Positions 8,457-18,115 of a DNA stretch of 64,000 nt are shown here, piece by piece. Source of the DNA: Larkinella sp051857545 (GTDB lineage: Bacteria > Bacteroidota > Bacteroidia > Cytophagales > Spirosomataceae); assembly GCF_051857545.1 (NCBI RefSeq), contig NZ_JBPZHB010000005.1:620001-684000 (forward strand), read 5' to 3'. The translations under genes and the position numbers were made by a program. Position 1 is the first letter of the stretch. Every line of letters begins with the position of its first letter. The notes beneath the pieces are model-generated. The model was not told where the DNA came from. It ran no database searches and saw only the letters and a list, made by a program, of their open reading frames with translations.

Positions 8457-10076
8457 ATGAAAAAATTATTTATCAAAAATAAATCTTATCCCACAATCAC
8501 CGCATCTTCATTTTTATTTTCCTATGAATATTCCCTACTAGCGGTATTATCTATTCTTTTACTCGCGCAAAAATTGCCGTTTATTTTTTATAATGATCAG
8601 CTAAATCCTGACGAAAGCCAGATGCTGACTCAAGCAATTACATTGGCATATGACCCGGTTTTCTGGCGATCAGTCGATGGCACAACTGGTGGCCCAATCA
8701 ACAGTTATCTTATCTTACTCTTAAAGTACATCGGGTTTTCATTTGATTATTTTACGCTCCACCTGTTATCCGTCGTCCTCATCATCATATCCCTTTTTAC
8801 AACGTATTGTACATTGCGTCTTTTTTACGATTTCAAATCGTCATTTTTAAGTTTATTGATCCCATTTCAATTTTTCTTTTTTACAAATCACGGCGATTTC
8901 AACCATTACAATAGTGAATTGCCTTCTGTCACCTTACTTACGGCAGGAGTCTTCCTATTGGGTCAAATTTTCCGCTCTGCGAAGAACTCATTTTTACTAG
9001 TAGGGACATTAGGCCTTGTTTGTGGCCTTGTTCCGCTCGCAAAATTACAAGGGGGGCCACTTGCTTTCCTATACATTTTTTGCGCCTTCCTGGCTATCAT
9101 AAAAGGCAAACTTTCTACTTTACGAAAATCCTTATTGATCGTATCAATGGGATCCGGAATAATGATCGTAGCTACATCATTGTTTGTCTACCTCATTTAT
9201 AATCATCTCATGTACGATTTTTACATCATGTACATTAAAACAAATCTTAGTCATTATAATCCGGGAAATAGCTTTCAATCATTCATAAAACTATTCTTTA
9301 AATCGTCGTACGACTACGTGTTCTTTCTGATCTCTTGTTTTCTTCTATGGATTGTAGCGACAATTATGGCTTTTAACAATAGGATGTATTCTTTTTTTTA
9401 CAATAAAAAACTATGGTTTTTACTTCTGAACGCTACCATATCATTGCTTGTCGTAACAAAAACTGGTTATATATTTGAACATTATCTCTTTTATACTATT
9501 TTCCCAATCACATTACTCACCGCCTACAGTTTAAATCAAATCCTGGAATCCGGAAATAATCAGGAACAGGCCTACCGGAAAGTGGTTATCCTCAGCATAG
9601 GATTGCTCATTGGCTCCACTTTAGTATATGCCTTAAAGCTCCCCAGGAAGAATCAAAACTTTACAATGACCTCTACTCCCCTCCATGAAAAACGAGTTGC
9701 CAGATTGATCAAAAAGTATTCAAAACCAACCGATTGTCTGGTGGTCTGGGGGTGGAATATGCGGTATCATACCTTGAGCGGATTGAGGCAAGGCACAAAA
9801 GAAAACCATTCGATTCGCTGTATGACCACAAATTCGTTGGGGGCGATTCATGATCCTCAACTCATTGCCTATTACGGGAGAGCGTATATAGATGACCTAA
9901 AACGAAACAATCCTCCCGTCTTCATTGACGAAGTAAAAGCAAACCGTTTTTTTGAAAATCCCGAATGGGTTGTACACGAAAATATCCCCGGGTTAAAGCA
10001 AATTATCGCCGATAAATACCAGTTATTGACCCACGAATCCGGCGTTTCGGTTTACATACGCAAAGGTCTTTTGTAG
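8457..10076 (+). CDS. Polytopic membrane protein, GT-C glycosyltransferase-like
   Basis: 539 residues with about ten hydrophobic helices and a soluble C-terminal part (about 415-539). After the first helix comes an extracytoplasmic loop with an acidic pair (LNPDESQML), the place where GT-C enzymes (ArnT/PMT, GT39/GT83) carry the catalytic Asp/Glu. These enzymes move a sugar from a polyprenyl-phosphate donor to lipid or protein. Assignment is by topology and motif only. GC content is clearly lower than in the sigma-factor region that follows, suggesting acquisition with the preceding genes. It converges on the anti-sigma-like gene 33 bp away. Confidence 0.6.
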   Translation: MKKLFIKNKSYPTITASSFLFSYEYSLLAVLSILLLAQKLPFIFYNDQLNPDESQMLTQAITLAYDPVFWRSVDGTTGGPINSYLILLLKYIGFSFDYFTLHLLSVVLIIISLFTTYCTLRLFYDFKSSFLSLLIPFQFFFFTNHGDFNHYNSELPSVTLLTAGVFLLGQIFRSAKNSFLLVGTLGLVCGLVPLAKLQGGPLAFLYIFCAFLAIIKGKLSTLRKSLLIVSMGSGIMIVATSLFVYLIYNHLMYDFYIMYIKTNLSHYNPGNSFQSFIKLFFKSSYDYVFFLISCFLLWIVATIMAFNNRMYSFFYNKKLWFLLLNATISLLVVTKTGYIFEHYLFYTIFPITLLTAYSLNQILESGNNQEQAYRKVVILSIGLLIGSTLVYALKLPRKNQNFTMTSTPLHEKRVARLIKKYSKPTDCLVVWGWNMRYHTLSGLRQGTKENHSIRCMTTNSLGAIHDPQLIAYYGRAYIDDLKRNNPPVFIDEVKANRFFENPEWVVHENIPGLKQIIADKYQLLTHESGVSVYIRKGLL

Positions 10077-10109
10077 ACCTACGAACAACATTTCGCTTTA
10101 AATACGATC

Positions 10110-11678
10110 TCAAAACTGATACAACAACCGCGCCCGCATCCCGGCCGAAGTCCGGTTCAAACTAAACTGCGAAGACAATAAAGGGCTTGACAGATACGGA
10201 TTGGCCTGAATGACCCAGTGACTCCATTGCTTCTCGACAGCAACCCCCACGAGCCAGTTGTTGTAGACCCCGGGAGAACAATCTTCGTAGAACTTTTGCG
10301 CCATAAATTCATACGGCCCCATGCGGTTGGTAAACGAAATTTTCTCGCGGGCTTCCAGACTGAAACTCGCGCCAACGGATGGCGTAATCGTAACAGAGTT
10401 CCCGACCGGCAGACGATACCCAAAAGTGATCGGTAACTGCCAGCTCTTTCCACTGCGGGCAATGTTCAAAATTTCAATGCGCTTGTCCCCAGGCACTTTA
10501 CCCGGATAATCCCGCCGGAATTCAGTTTTTTTCTTGATAAAATACTGTCCTTCCGTAATGTACTCCTCGCCCGAAACGCTCAGGCGCGTCAATCCGATGC
10601 CAATCGTCAAACGATCCCCCATCAGAACTTCACTCGCCAGCCCGTAACCCGATTGACCGCCACTCAACTGCGCACTGCCCCCAATCCGGACGTGAACGAA
10701 ACGCTGCCGTTCTTCTACCACCGGTTTTGAACCCGAAGTGGTGGCTACGGCCGAATGTGTTGCCAACGGACGGATTCGGCGGACCCGGCGCTGGTAGTTT
10801 TCGACATAATAACTGGAATCAATTTTCAATGCCCGATTCAGCACCGGCTCCCAGGAAATAGAAGCTGATGAGGACGAACCGGCTGGCGACCCGGCATTTC
10901 CCGGAACATCTACCGAACCCGAAGAACCACTTGACAACGGCCGGGAGGTTTCCAAACCGGCGGGTTTCTGCCGTCCCGAATACCGATCCGGGTTCCGATT
11001 CCAGCGGTCTGTAGCGGATTTCGGCAAACGGCCCGAAGGAAGTGTATTTGGCTCCGATTGCTCCGCAGGCACACGACCGGTTTTTGAAGGATCCGATTCC
11101 AATCCATTCAGCCCCGTTTCGGATTCCGTCAGACGCTCTTTTGAGCCGGATCGACCCGATAAAGTACTACCTTCCAGCCGGTTGCGTTCCCGATTCGGAT
11201 TTGAAGCTGATTCGATTGACGGGCTTTCGCCGGAGCGATCCGTTGCCGCCGGATCGGTTTCTGAACGGTTGGCCAACTCACGATCATCATCCTGCTGAAC
11301 CCCTGGGACAGAAGGCGATAACCGGGGTGATGGAATCGATACTTCGCGTGTTATGTAGACCGTGTCTGTTTTTGGCCCTTGAGCAACCGGTGTTTCCAGC
11401 GGAGCCTGTTGCAGAATCGTGACAGTATCCTTCAGAGACTGAACGGTTTGCTCCAGTTTCTGATTGGTACGGTATTGCCACACCGCCAGAATGACCAGCC
11501 CGGCCACCGTGGCGGCACTCATCATTGGCACAAGCCACTGCGTAACCGCCCCGCCAATGGAAGGTACGCCATTGCGACGCAGAACAGACCGAAGATGCAC
11601 CCAATCTGTCTCCTGGAACGGAGGGTCTATTCCCTCCAGCTTTTGTCGTATATTTTCCTCAAATTTATCAGTTTTCAT
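10110..11678 (-). CDS. ECF sigma partner: one-TM protein with C-terminal barrel-like domain
   Basis: Start chosen at ATG 11678, giving 522 residues beginning MKTDKFEENIRQKLEG; the open frame upstream lies inside the sigma gene. The N-terminal 60 residues resemble the cytoplasmic part of Bacteroidota anti-sigma-like proteins, followed by one membrane helix (MMSAATVAGLVILAVW). Then comes a long low-complexity Ser/Pro/Arg-rich linker (about 100-300) and a C-terminal region (about 320-522) with alternating beta-strands like a PorT-type outer-membrane barrel. It overlaps the sigma gene by 11 bp, so the two are translationally linked. By family practice it would hold or report to the sigma factor. 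How an inner-membrane anchor and a barrel-like domain coexist is unclear. Confidence 0.65.
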   Translation of the reverse strand: MKTDKFEENIRQKLEGIDPPFQETDWVHLRSVLRRNGVPSIGGAVTQWLVPMMSAATVAGLVILAVWQYRTNQKLEQTVQSLKDTVTILQQAPLETPVAQGPKTDTVYITREVSIPSPRLSPSVPGVQQDDDRELANRSETDPAATDRSGESPSIESASNPNRERNRLEGSTLSGRSGSKERLTESETGLNGLESDPSKTGRVPAEQSEPNTLPSGRLPKSATDRWNRNPDRYSGRQKPAGLETSRPLSSGSSGSVDVPGNAGSPAGSSSSASISWEPVLNRALKIDSSYYVENYQRRVRRIRPLATHSAVATTSGSKPVVEERQRFVHVRIGGSAQLSGGQSGYGLASEVLMGDRLTIGIGLTRLSVSGEEYITEGQYFIKKKTEFRRDYPGKVPGDKRIEILNIARSGKSWQLPITFGYRLPVGNSVTITPSVGASFSLEAREKISFTNRMGPYEFMAQKFYEDCSPGVYNNWLVGVAVEKQWSHWVIQANPYLSSPLLSSQFSLNRTSAGMRARLLYQF

Positions 11679-12273
11679 AGTAACGAATAGGAATCGCGGG
11701 GTCGGATGGAAACAGGTGTGGGTACGCAGACCGGATGGCCTGTTGAAGACGTTGCCGCGACCGTAAAAAATGCGAACGGATCGTGGCTTCGTTGCTCTGT
11801 AACACCTCGGCAATTTCCCGAAGACTGTAGCCATCTACTACATGCATCGAAAACACAGTACGGTAGGCCGGTGGCAGTTGCTGCACCAGCGCCAGAATTT
11901 CGTCGGCCGAAATCTGGCCTATCACATCGTCTTCGAACGGCACATCCTGACCGGCCTCCAACGAACTCATGTCTAATTTGTGGTATTTACGGTAATAACT
12001 GATGGCGGTATTGATCAGAATCGACCGTAGCCACGCTTTGAAAGGATGCGTGGCATCGTATTGATGGAGCCGTTGAAATACTTTGAGAAAGCTCTCATTC
12101 AACACTTCTTCGGCCTCCTCCGTCGTAGCCGAATACCGCAGGCAAATACTTTTGGAATAGCCATAAAATTTTTTGAATAAAACACGTTGAGCCTGCGCAT
12201 CATGGTTGCGGCAGGCTTCAATAACACTATCTATATCGTTTTCCGCGAAGGAGGGGCGCTTTCGGAAGAACAA
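11668..12273 (-). CDS. RNA polymerase ECF-type sigma-70 factor
   Basis: 201 residues. Region 2 includes LRYSATTEEAEEVLNESFLKVFQRL and region 4 has the helix-turn-helix YSLREIAEVLQSNEATIRSH (both well conserved). No ATG exists between the upstream in-frame stop and region 2, so the start is probably TTG at 12273; weak initiation would fit low basal expression. It is followed, with 11-bp overlap, by its probable membrane partner. Targets are not visible, but the divergent envelope genes from 12.5 kb are candidates. Confidence 0.9.
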   Translation of the reverse strand: MFFRKRPSFAENDIDSVIEACRNHDAQAQRVLFKKFYGYSKSICLRYSATTEEAEEVLNESFLKVFQRLHQYDATHPFKAWLRSILINTAISYYRKYHKLDMSSLEAGQDVPFEDDVIGQISADEILALVQQLPPAYRTVFSMHVVDGYSLREIAEVLQSNEATIRSHFLRSRQRLQQAIRSAYPHLFPSDPAIPIRYYEN

Positions 12274-12521
12274 GGCCGTAACGATTTAAGTAAATGATTC
12301 ACTCATACCATCCCATGTACGTCAAAAACCGGGCGACTGTTGCAGCGGTTAACGACTTTTTTTTATTTTTTTTCACTCCCCTAATTTCTATATTTTTTTC
12401 GATTTGGTCTGCAACGGTGCCGGTTTTCCCGGCGTAATGTCAATTGTATCGTCGAAAAAACCGGTTCGCTCCCGAGTGGTTCTCCCGCTTTTTCCGACTT
12501 CGAACCTGAAATTCTAAAGCA

Positions 12522-13187
12522 ATGAAAATACATCTGTTGGTCATTGCGGATAGTCTCCATTACGACTCGGGCCTCAACTCCCGGCAGAGCTACATCGATC
12601 AGTTCGTGCAGCAACTGGAACGCGGGGGGCAGGAAGTAATCGTGACCTACCATGCGCCGATGGCCATCAGCACCATCGCGGAAGTGTTGCAGCGGGTTCC
12701 GCTCCGGCGCTATGACCTGATCATTCTGCAAATTGCCAACCGCCACCTGCGCGATTCGCGGCTGGCCCTGCGCCCCACCGCCGGAACGCGGTTCATGGAG
12801 CATGTGATGGCGTGGAAGTTACGCATCCAATCCGTGCTGGGTGCCATTCGGCCCCTCAACGAAGTATACGCTCATTTGTCGATGATCCTGGAAACCCTCC
12901 GGTTTCACCGCAGCCGGGTTATTCTGATGACCCCTTTCCCCCACCGCGAACCGGTCAGTGGCTGGTTGCGACGCAAGGGCAGTGCCATCCTTAAAAGCGA
13001 AGGACAACACCGGGGGTTCCGGGTATTCGATGTGCAGGCACTGGTCGATTCCCGCGAGGAGTTTTTCAGTACCGGCGACCGCGAAAGGCTCAACGCCATC
13101 AGCCACGAACTGATCGGACGACGGCTTTATGATTTTTACCGAACCGAACCCAGCATGACCACCGGCCCTTTGAAACAGGACACCTAA
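12522..13187 (+). CDS. SGNH/GDSL hydrolase-like protein
   Basis: 221 residues from ATG 12522. The N-terminus MKIHLLVIADSLHYDSG matches SGNH block I (usual GDS reads ADS), an Asn lies in LQIANRH, and the C-terminal block reads GDRERLNAISHELIG where the family has DxxHxN. The block V His is replaced by Arg, so hydrolase activity is doubtful unless a nearby His substitutes. No signal peptide: cytoplasmic. It lies divergent from the ECF sigma gene (248 bp between), where I see no clear operator. Confidence 0.6.
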   Translation: MKIHLLVIADSLHYDSGLNSRQSYIDQFVQQLERGGQEVIVTYHAPMAISTIAEVLQRVPLRRYDLIILQIANRHLRDSRLALRPTAGTRFMEHVMAWKLRIQSVLGAIRPLNEVYAHLSMILETLRFHRSRVILMTPFPHREPVSGWLRRKGSAILKSEGQHRGFRVFDVQALVDSREEFFSTGDRERLNAISHELIGRRLYDFYRTEPSMTTGPLKQDT

Positions 13188-13235
13188 TTTGTTACTCTGC
13201 ATTACCAACCACCATCATATATAGACAGCAAAACC

Positions 13236-14060
13236 ATGAAAAAATCCCTGTTCATCGCCTTGACCGTTATCGTCGCCGGCCTATACGGCTGCAATCAAAG
13301 CCAGCAAACCGTCACCCCGGACACCGATTCGGCTATCTCGGCCACCAGCACCGCCCGGCTGGCGTCCGACAGTTCCGGATTCTTTTGCAGGAAGAACATT
13401 ACGAAAATCGCCGTAACCGACCTCCCAACGTCTGTAAGCAACTACCTCTCTACTAATTATGCCGGCGCCACCGTTGACTATGCCGCTAAAGATGACACGG
13501 GCAATTTCCTGGTAGCCATCACGCAAAATGGCGAAACCAAAGCCCTGTTGTTCAACGCTGACGGCACCTTTAACGAAGAATTAGCGCTGAAAGGCGGACC
13601 CGGCCGTAAAGGGGGTTCGCACGGAAAAGGGGGTGGCAAAAAAGGATCGCTGGAACAGATTGCCGTCGCTGACCTGCCGTCTGCCATCACCAATTACATC
13701 AGTACAAATTATGCCGGCGCCGAAGTGAAAACCGCAGCCAAAGACAGTACGCGTGGCTATCTGGTGATGATCGTGGTCAGCGATCAGGCCAAGACCCTGC
13801 TCTTCAACACCGACGGGACCTTCAACAAAGAAGTTTCCAAACCGTTGCGCGGCAACTTTACGTCGGTTGCCGTGGCAGATTTGCCCGCTGCCGTTACGAC
13901 CTACATCACGACGACGTATGCGGGTTCGACGATTAAAGATGCCGCCAAAAATGCCGAAGGGCAATTGGTGGTCGTTGTGAAAACCAGCGATGGAAAACCG
14001 GTAGCCCTGCTTTTTGAGGCCGATGGCACCTTCAAGCAGGTGCTGAAACAACGGCGTTGA
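13236..14060 (+). CDS. Lipoprotein with three PepSY-like repeats
   Basis: 274 residues with a lipoprotein signal (MKKSLFIALTVIVAGLYGC). Three repeats of about 65 residues begin near 50, 132 and 205. Each has the pattern V-x-DLP-x-x(V/I)-x-x-Y-(L/I)-(S/T)-T-x-YAG followed by ALLFxxDGTF, typical of the PepSY-like family (PF11396). A Gly/Lys-rich spacer separates repeats 1 and 2. The family is periplasmic or surface-located and of unproved function; inhibitor or beta-lactamase-inhibitor-like folds are known. It is followed by a hairpin terminator. Confidence 0.8.
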   Translation: MKKSLFIALTVIVAGLYGCNQSQQTVTPDTDSAISATSTARLASDSSGFFCRKNITKIAVTDLPTSVSNYLSTNYAGATVDYAAKDDTGNFLVAITQNGETKALLFNADGTFNEELALKGGPGRKGGSHGKGGGKKGSLEQIAVADLPSAITNYISTNYAGAEVKTAAKDSTRGYLVMIVVSDQAKTLLFNTDGTFNKEVSKPLRGNFTSVAVADLPAAVTTYITTTYAGSTIKDAAKNAEGQLVVVVKTSDGKPVALLFEADGTFKQVLKQRR

Positions 14061-14065
14061 AAAGT

Positions 14066-14122
14066 CAATTGGCATCCTTCTCCGAAAACAGGATGCGGAG
14101 CGGTGGAGAAGGGTGCCAATTG
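14066..14122 (+). terminator. Hairpin terminator
   Basis: An 18-nt stem (14066-14083 with 14105-14122, one mismatch) starts 5 bp after the PepSY-like gene and is followed by TTTT. Confidence 0.75.
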
Positions 14123-14171
14123 TTTTGGTAAATGACTTATCCTTTTTGAATACAACCTGAATTGAAACGCT

Positions 14172-15626
14172 ATGAAAAATAAACTGCGCAGTGTCCCTGC
14201 CTGGTGGGGAATGGTTTTGCTTTCCGTTACGCTGCTGGCGGGTTGCCGCAAGGAAACGGACCTCGTTGAACCAACCACCACGACCACTACAACCGCCGAA
14301 AACCAGACCATCAACAAGTGGATTCTGGAAAACATGCGGGAGTATTATTACTGGAATGACAAAATCCCGGCCAGCCCGGATCTGACGCTCGCGCCTTCCG
14401 ACTTTTTCGATTCCATTCTCTATTCCTACGACGCCACCGCCCGACCCGACGGCGACCGGTTTTCATGGATCGAAGAAAATGCGGACGACCTGTCGGCATC
14501 GCTGAGCGGAGAATCGACTACCACCGGCATGGAATTTATGCTCTACCTGCGCTCGCAGGGTTCTACCAACGTGATTGCGCAGGTTTTATACGTTTTGCCC
14601 AACTCCCCGGCAGCCGCTGCGGGCTTCAAACGGGGCGACATCATCAGCAAAGTGAACGGTCAAACCATCACGACGTCCAACTACGTTTCGTTGCTCTATT
14701 CGGGCGGCACAACGTTCTCCTTTGGTCTGGCCGAATTGCAAAACAGCACGCTGGTCGATACGGATCTGACCCGCGCGGTAACGGCTACGGTTTTTCAGGC
14801 CAACCCGGTTTTCATGGATTCGGTCTACACCGTTGGCGGAAAAACCGTCGGCTATCTGGTTTACAATCAATTTGTTCCGGCGCCCAACAACAGCAACGGT
14901 TCGGAATATGACGATCAGGTCGATGCCATTTTCAGCAACTTCAAAGCCAAAGGCGTTAACGAACTGGTGCTGGATCTGCGCTACAATCCGGGCGGCTATA
15001 CTTCGTCATCCGCCAATCTGGCCAGTTTGATCGGAAAAAACATCGACCGAACCAAAGTCTATTTCCGCGAAGAATGGAACTCTACCCTGACGCCTTATCT
15101 CCAGCAGGAATACGGCGATGAGTTCTTTATCCAGCGGTTTGTTATCAAATCGCAAAACATTGGAAGCAACCTCCAGCGGGTTTTTGTGCTGACCACCGAC
15201 GGAACCGCTTCGTCCAGCGAATTGATTATCAACGGACTGCGCCCTTATATGACCGTAACGACCATTGGCACTACAACCTATGGCAAAAATGTGGGGTCTA
15301 TTACGATAGTCGATGATTCCGGAAACATTAAATGGGGTATGCAGCCAATCGTTTTTAAGTCATTCAACAGCCTCGGCCAGTCCGATTATTCCACCGGTTT
15401 TACGCCCGCGGTGGAGGTTCAGGAACCGCTCAATTTACAACCATTGGGCGACGTCAACGAGCCCCTGCTCAACGAAGCACTTTACCAGATTACCGGAAGC
15501 CGCATTGCCCGGCGGGGTGTTGCCGAACCCAACCGCCTGCCCGCCCTGGGGTCGTCGATCCAGCGGAAAGCCGGCGGAGGACGCATGATCAAAAGCTTGC
15601 CAACCTTTAAACCCAGTACCCTATAA
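14172..15626 (+). CDS. S41-family C-terminal processing peptidase, lipoprotein
   Basis: 484 residues with lipobox LLAGC. An N-terminal helical cap (about 40-130) is followed by a PDZ domain (about 130-200, SPAAAAGFKRGDIISKVNG) and the S41 protease domain. The catalytic Ser lies in GTASSSELIINGL and the Lys in TTYGKNVG. It would cleave unfolded or tagged proteins at the periplasmic face. It is co-transcribed with the next gene (25 bp gap). Bacteroidota carry many S41 lipoproteins and its substrate is unknown. Confidence 0.9.
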   Translation: MKNKLRSVPAWWGMVLLSVTLLAGCRKETDLVEPTTTTTTTAENQTINKWILENMREYYYWNDKIPASPDLTLAPSDFFDSILYSYDATARPDGDRFSWIEENADDLSASLSGESTTTGMEFMLYLRSQGSTNVIAQVLYVLPNSPAAAAGFKRGDIISKVNGQTITTSNYVSLLYSGGTTFSFGLAELQNSTLVDTDLTRAVTATVFQANPVFMDSVYTVGGKTVGYLVYNQFVPAPNNSNGSEYDDQVDAIFSNFKAKGVNELVLDLRYNPGGYTSSSANLASLIGKNIDRTKVYFREEWNSTLTPYLQQEYGDEFFIQRFVIKSQNIGSNLQRVFVLTTDGTASSSELIINGLRPYMTVTTIGTTTYGKNVGSITIVDDSGNIKWGMQPIVFKSFNSLGQSDYSTGFTPAVEVQEPLNLQPLGDVNEPLLNEALYQITGSRIARRGVAEPNRLPALGSSIQRKAGGGRMIKSLPTFKPSTL

Positions 15627-15651
15627 AACACCTTTAAGCTGCCTTTTCTCC

Positions 15652-16623
15652 ATGAAAACCGCTCTGACTACGTTCTGGCTCACCCTCCTCGTCTGCCCGG
15701 CTTTTGCCCAGGGAATTACCGACTACTATCGCCCGCCGGTGGCGTCTGCGGGTGAATTCACGCCCGAGTACCGATCGGTGAAGGAACGCCGGGCCGAAAT
15801 GACGAAGCTGATCGCCCGCTATGGCGAGACGTATATCCTGGAGCGTTGGTATATCGGAGGGGACGGTTTTTTCCGAACCGACAAAGGGCAGCTTGACCAA
15901 ACCTTCAACGGATTGATTAGCACCAAAGGAACCACACAAACCGGCTGGAGTGCCGTCATCGGCTGGGTTAGCAACGAACGCTGGGCCGTGGAAGGCGGTT
16001 ATGCCCGTTCCCCCATTCACAACACGCTGGTGGTGGGCAGCGGCTCGAATGCCCTCGATCTGCGGTTTGAGAACAACAAGCACGGTTTTGTGGTACGCGG
16101 CAAACGGCTGATGCGGTTTGGCAACCGGGCCGCCCGTCGCTCCGGCTTGTGGCTCGGAGCCGGGGTCTGGATGGTGCCGAACAATGGCCAGCAAGTCAGC
16201 AACTTTCTGGTGGAAGGCTACAGCTACAGTGGTTCCGGGGGTGGTTTTGGCCGCACCAGCCGCGCCCGGGTCGACACCATCCAGATTTTTGGGGCAACCC
16301 GCCTGAGCCCGCGCCTGAACGGCATGGCCGAAGCCTCGGCCGAATATACTGTAAAACTGGGCGGAAAAGCAGAACTCAGTCTGTTTGCCCGGAAATACTG
16401 GGGACTCAGTAACTCAATAACAACCAACCTATTATACACCGTAAACCGCGGAGAGTCGCAGTCCGCCGTCCTTCGGGCCGACGGCAGCGGCTGGAGCGTA
16501 GGCGTATCCTTGCGGTACGTCTACGCCCTCCGCTATGACCTGCGAAAAATGCCGGGCATATTTAACCTGCGGGGCAATCGACCGGAAACCGTCAACGAAA
16601 AACGACGACGTACTCAATTGTAA
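15652..16623 (+). CDS. Outer-membrane beta-barrel-like protein
   Basis: 323 residues with a cleavable signal peptide (MKTALTTFWLTLLVCPAFA). After about residue 65 the chain is a series of amphipathic beta-strands rich in Trp, Tyr and Arg, ending near a basic tail. No named family recognised. It follows the S41 lipoprotein by 25 bp and has its own terminator, so the two form a unit. Confidence 0.65.
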   Translation: MKTALTTFWLTLLVCPAFAQGITDYYRPPVASAGEFTPEYRSVKERRAEMTKLIARYGETYILERWYIGGDGFFRTDKGQLDQTFNGLISTKGTTQTGWSAVIGWVSNERWAVEGGYARSPIHNTLVVGSGSNALDLRFENNKHGFVVRGKRLMRFGNRAARRSGLWLGAGVWMVPNNGQQVSNFLVEGYSYSGSGGGFGRTSRARVDTIQIFGATRLSPRLNGMAEASAEYTVKLGGKAELSLFARKYWGLSNSITTNLLYTVNRGESQSAVLRADGSGWSVGVSLRYVYALRYDLRKMPGIFNLRGNRPETVNEKRRRTQL

Positions 16624-16670
16624 GTTCATGCATATCGATACCGAAAACAATCACCCTTTCTATTCTTTCA

Positions 16671-16697
16671 CCGTTGCCCCATCGGTAACGGGTTTTT
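16671..16697 (+). terminator. Hairpin terminator
   Basis: Stem CCGTTGCC (16671-16678) with GGTAACGG (16684-16691), one G-U pair, then a T5 run. Confidence 0.65.
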
Positions 16698-16725
16698 CTA
16701 TTTACTCACTTTCCCCTTTTTTTCT

Positions 16726-17781
16726 ATGAAAATTTCATTCCCCCGCGTGTTGCGTTCTAAACCCTCGATGGTAAGCTCATTTTTTAAGAATCGTTTTTCG
16801 ATTCTGATCCCGGCTTTTTCCTACACCTTAATCTGGGTGTTGTGGGGTGCTATGCTGAGCAGTTGCTCCAACGAAGACGACGTTGCGGTTTTGGGCGACT
16901 GGAACCGCCGGTCCGACTTTGAAGGCGTGGCCCGCAATGCCGTGGCCGGTTTTGTGCTGAACAATGTGGCTTACATGGGTACCGGCACCAACGCTGACAA
17001 CGACCGGCTGAAGGATTTCTGGTCGTATGACCCGGCCCGCAACACCTGGACGCAGTTGGCCGATTTTGGCGGAGAAGCCCGCAATACCGCCGTTGGTTTT
17101 GCCGTCGGCACGAAAGGCTATCTGGGTACCGGGCTGAATGCCAACAGCGACCGGCTGAAAGATTTCTGGGAATTTGACCCGACCGCCAACGCCTGGAAAC
17201 GCATCGCCGACTTCGGTGGCACCGCCCGCCGGAACGCGGTGGCTTTCTCGGTGGGGAACAAAGGCTACGTCGGCACCGGTTTCGACGGTAATTATCTGAA
17301 AGACTTCTGGGCTTATGATCCCACCAAAGATACCTGGGAGAAAACAGCCAGCTACGGCGGAGCCAAACGACTGGGAGCCATCTCGTTCGTGATCGACGGA
17401 CTGGCGTATGTCGGAACCGGCAACAACAACGGATCGGCCGAAAAAGACTGGTGGGCCTACGATGCAACCAAAGATGAATGGATCGAAAAAGGCGATTTTG
17501 AAGACGATGAACTGGTACAACGCAGCTACGCCGTTGGCTTTTCAATTGGCAACAAAGGCTACGTAACCCTCGGAGATGGCAGCACGGCGGTTTGGGTGTA
17601 TGACGTTGCCACCGACGACTGGTATGAGCAGGGCATTTTTGAAGGATCGGCCCGGCAATACGCCTTTGGATTCGCCATCAACGGCAAAGGCTACGTCACC
17701 ACCGGCAGCAGCGGTTCCGGCCGGTTCGACGACATCTGGGAATTTGACCCGACCGTTGAACAGGATACGGATACGAATTGA
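16726..17781 (+). CDS. Kelch-repeat lipoprotein
   Basis: 351 residues; lipobox in GAMLSSC. Six or so Kelch blades of 47-50 residues follow, each with a (A/G)RxxAVxFxVGxKGYxGTG segment and a KDFWxYDPxxxxW segment, predicting a beta-propeller on the cell surface. Its stop codon overlaps the next start (TGATG). The neighbouring DUF4907 and DUF4270 genes suggest one envelope unit. Galactose-oxidase-type copper ligands are not evident, so a binding role is more likely. Confidence 0.85.
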   Translation: MKISFPRVLRSKPSMVSSFFKNRFSILIPAFSYTLIWVLWGAMLSSCSNEDDVAVLGDWNRRSDFEGVARNAVAGFVLNNVAYMGTGTNADNDRLKDFWSYDPARNTWTQLADFGGEARNTAVGFAVGTKGYLGTGLNANSDRLKDFWEFDPTANAWKRIADFGGTARRNAVAFSVGNKGYVGTGFDGNYLKDFWAYDPTKDTWEKTASYGGAKRLGAISFVIDGLAYVGTGNNNGSAEKDWWAYDATKDEWIEKGDFEDDELVQRSYAVGFSIGNKGYVTLGDGSTAVWVYDVATDDWYEQGIFEGSARQYAFGFAINGKGYVTTGSSGSGRFDDIWEFDPTVEQDTDTN

Positions 17782-18113
17782 TGAGACGTATGAAAGGCAA
17801 AAAAATTCAGTCCCTGGCGATCCTGCTGATCGGGCTGGCCATTGTCACGACGTACAGTTTGTTCCGTCAAAAATCGCAGTATGAGCTTCAAACAACCCGC
17901 ACACCGGCGGGCTGGGGGTATCAGGTCATGTTGAACGGAAAAACCGTGATCAACCAGCCGACGGTGCCGGGTCTGCCGGGGCAACGCGGTTTTGCCAGCG
18001 AAGAACTGGCCCGCAAAGTGGGTGAATGCGTTGTTTCCAAACTGCATCAGGGACAATTCCCGCCCACCCTCACCCCGCCGGAACTCAGCCAGCTAGGCGT
18101 GTCGGTTCCGTAA
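17781..18113 (+). CDS. DUF4907 family protein
   Basis: 110 residues from ATG 17781, whose A is the last base of the upstream stop; a longer frame starting with TTG at 17778 is less likely. An N-terminal membrane helix or signal (SLAILLIGLAIVTTYSLF) precedes the DUF4907 domain with its WGYQVMLNGKTVINQPTVP core. Function unknown. Translationally coupled to the Kelch lipoprotein. Confidence 0.8.
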   Translation: MRRMKGKKIQSLAILLIGLAIVTTYSLFRQKSQYELQTTRTPAGWGYQVMLNGKTVINQPTVPGLPGQRGFASEELARKVGECVVSKLHQGQFPPTLTPPELSQLGVSVP

Positions 18114-18115
18114 TC

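Noticed and set aside
16828..17545. Two long minus-strand frames over the Kelch gene
   Set aside because: Antisense of a repetitive GC-rich gene; no homology pattern, and the Kelch frame is clearly the coding one.
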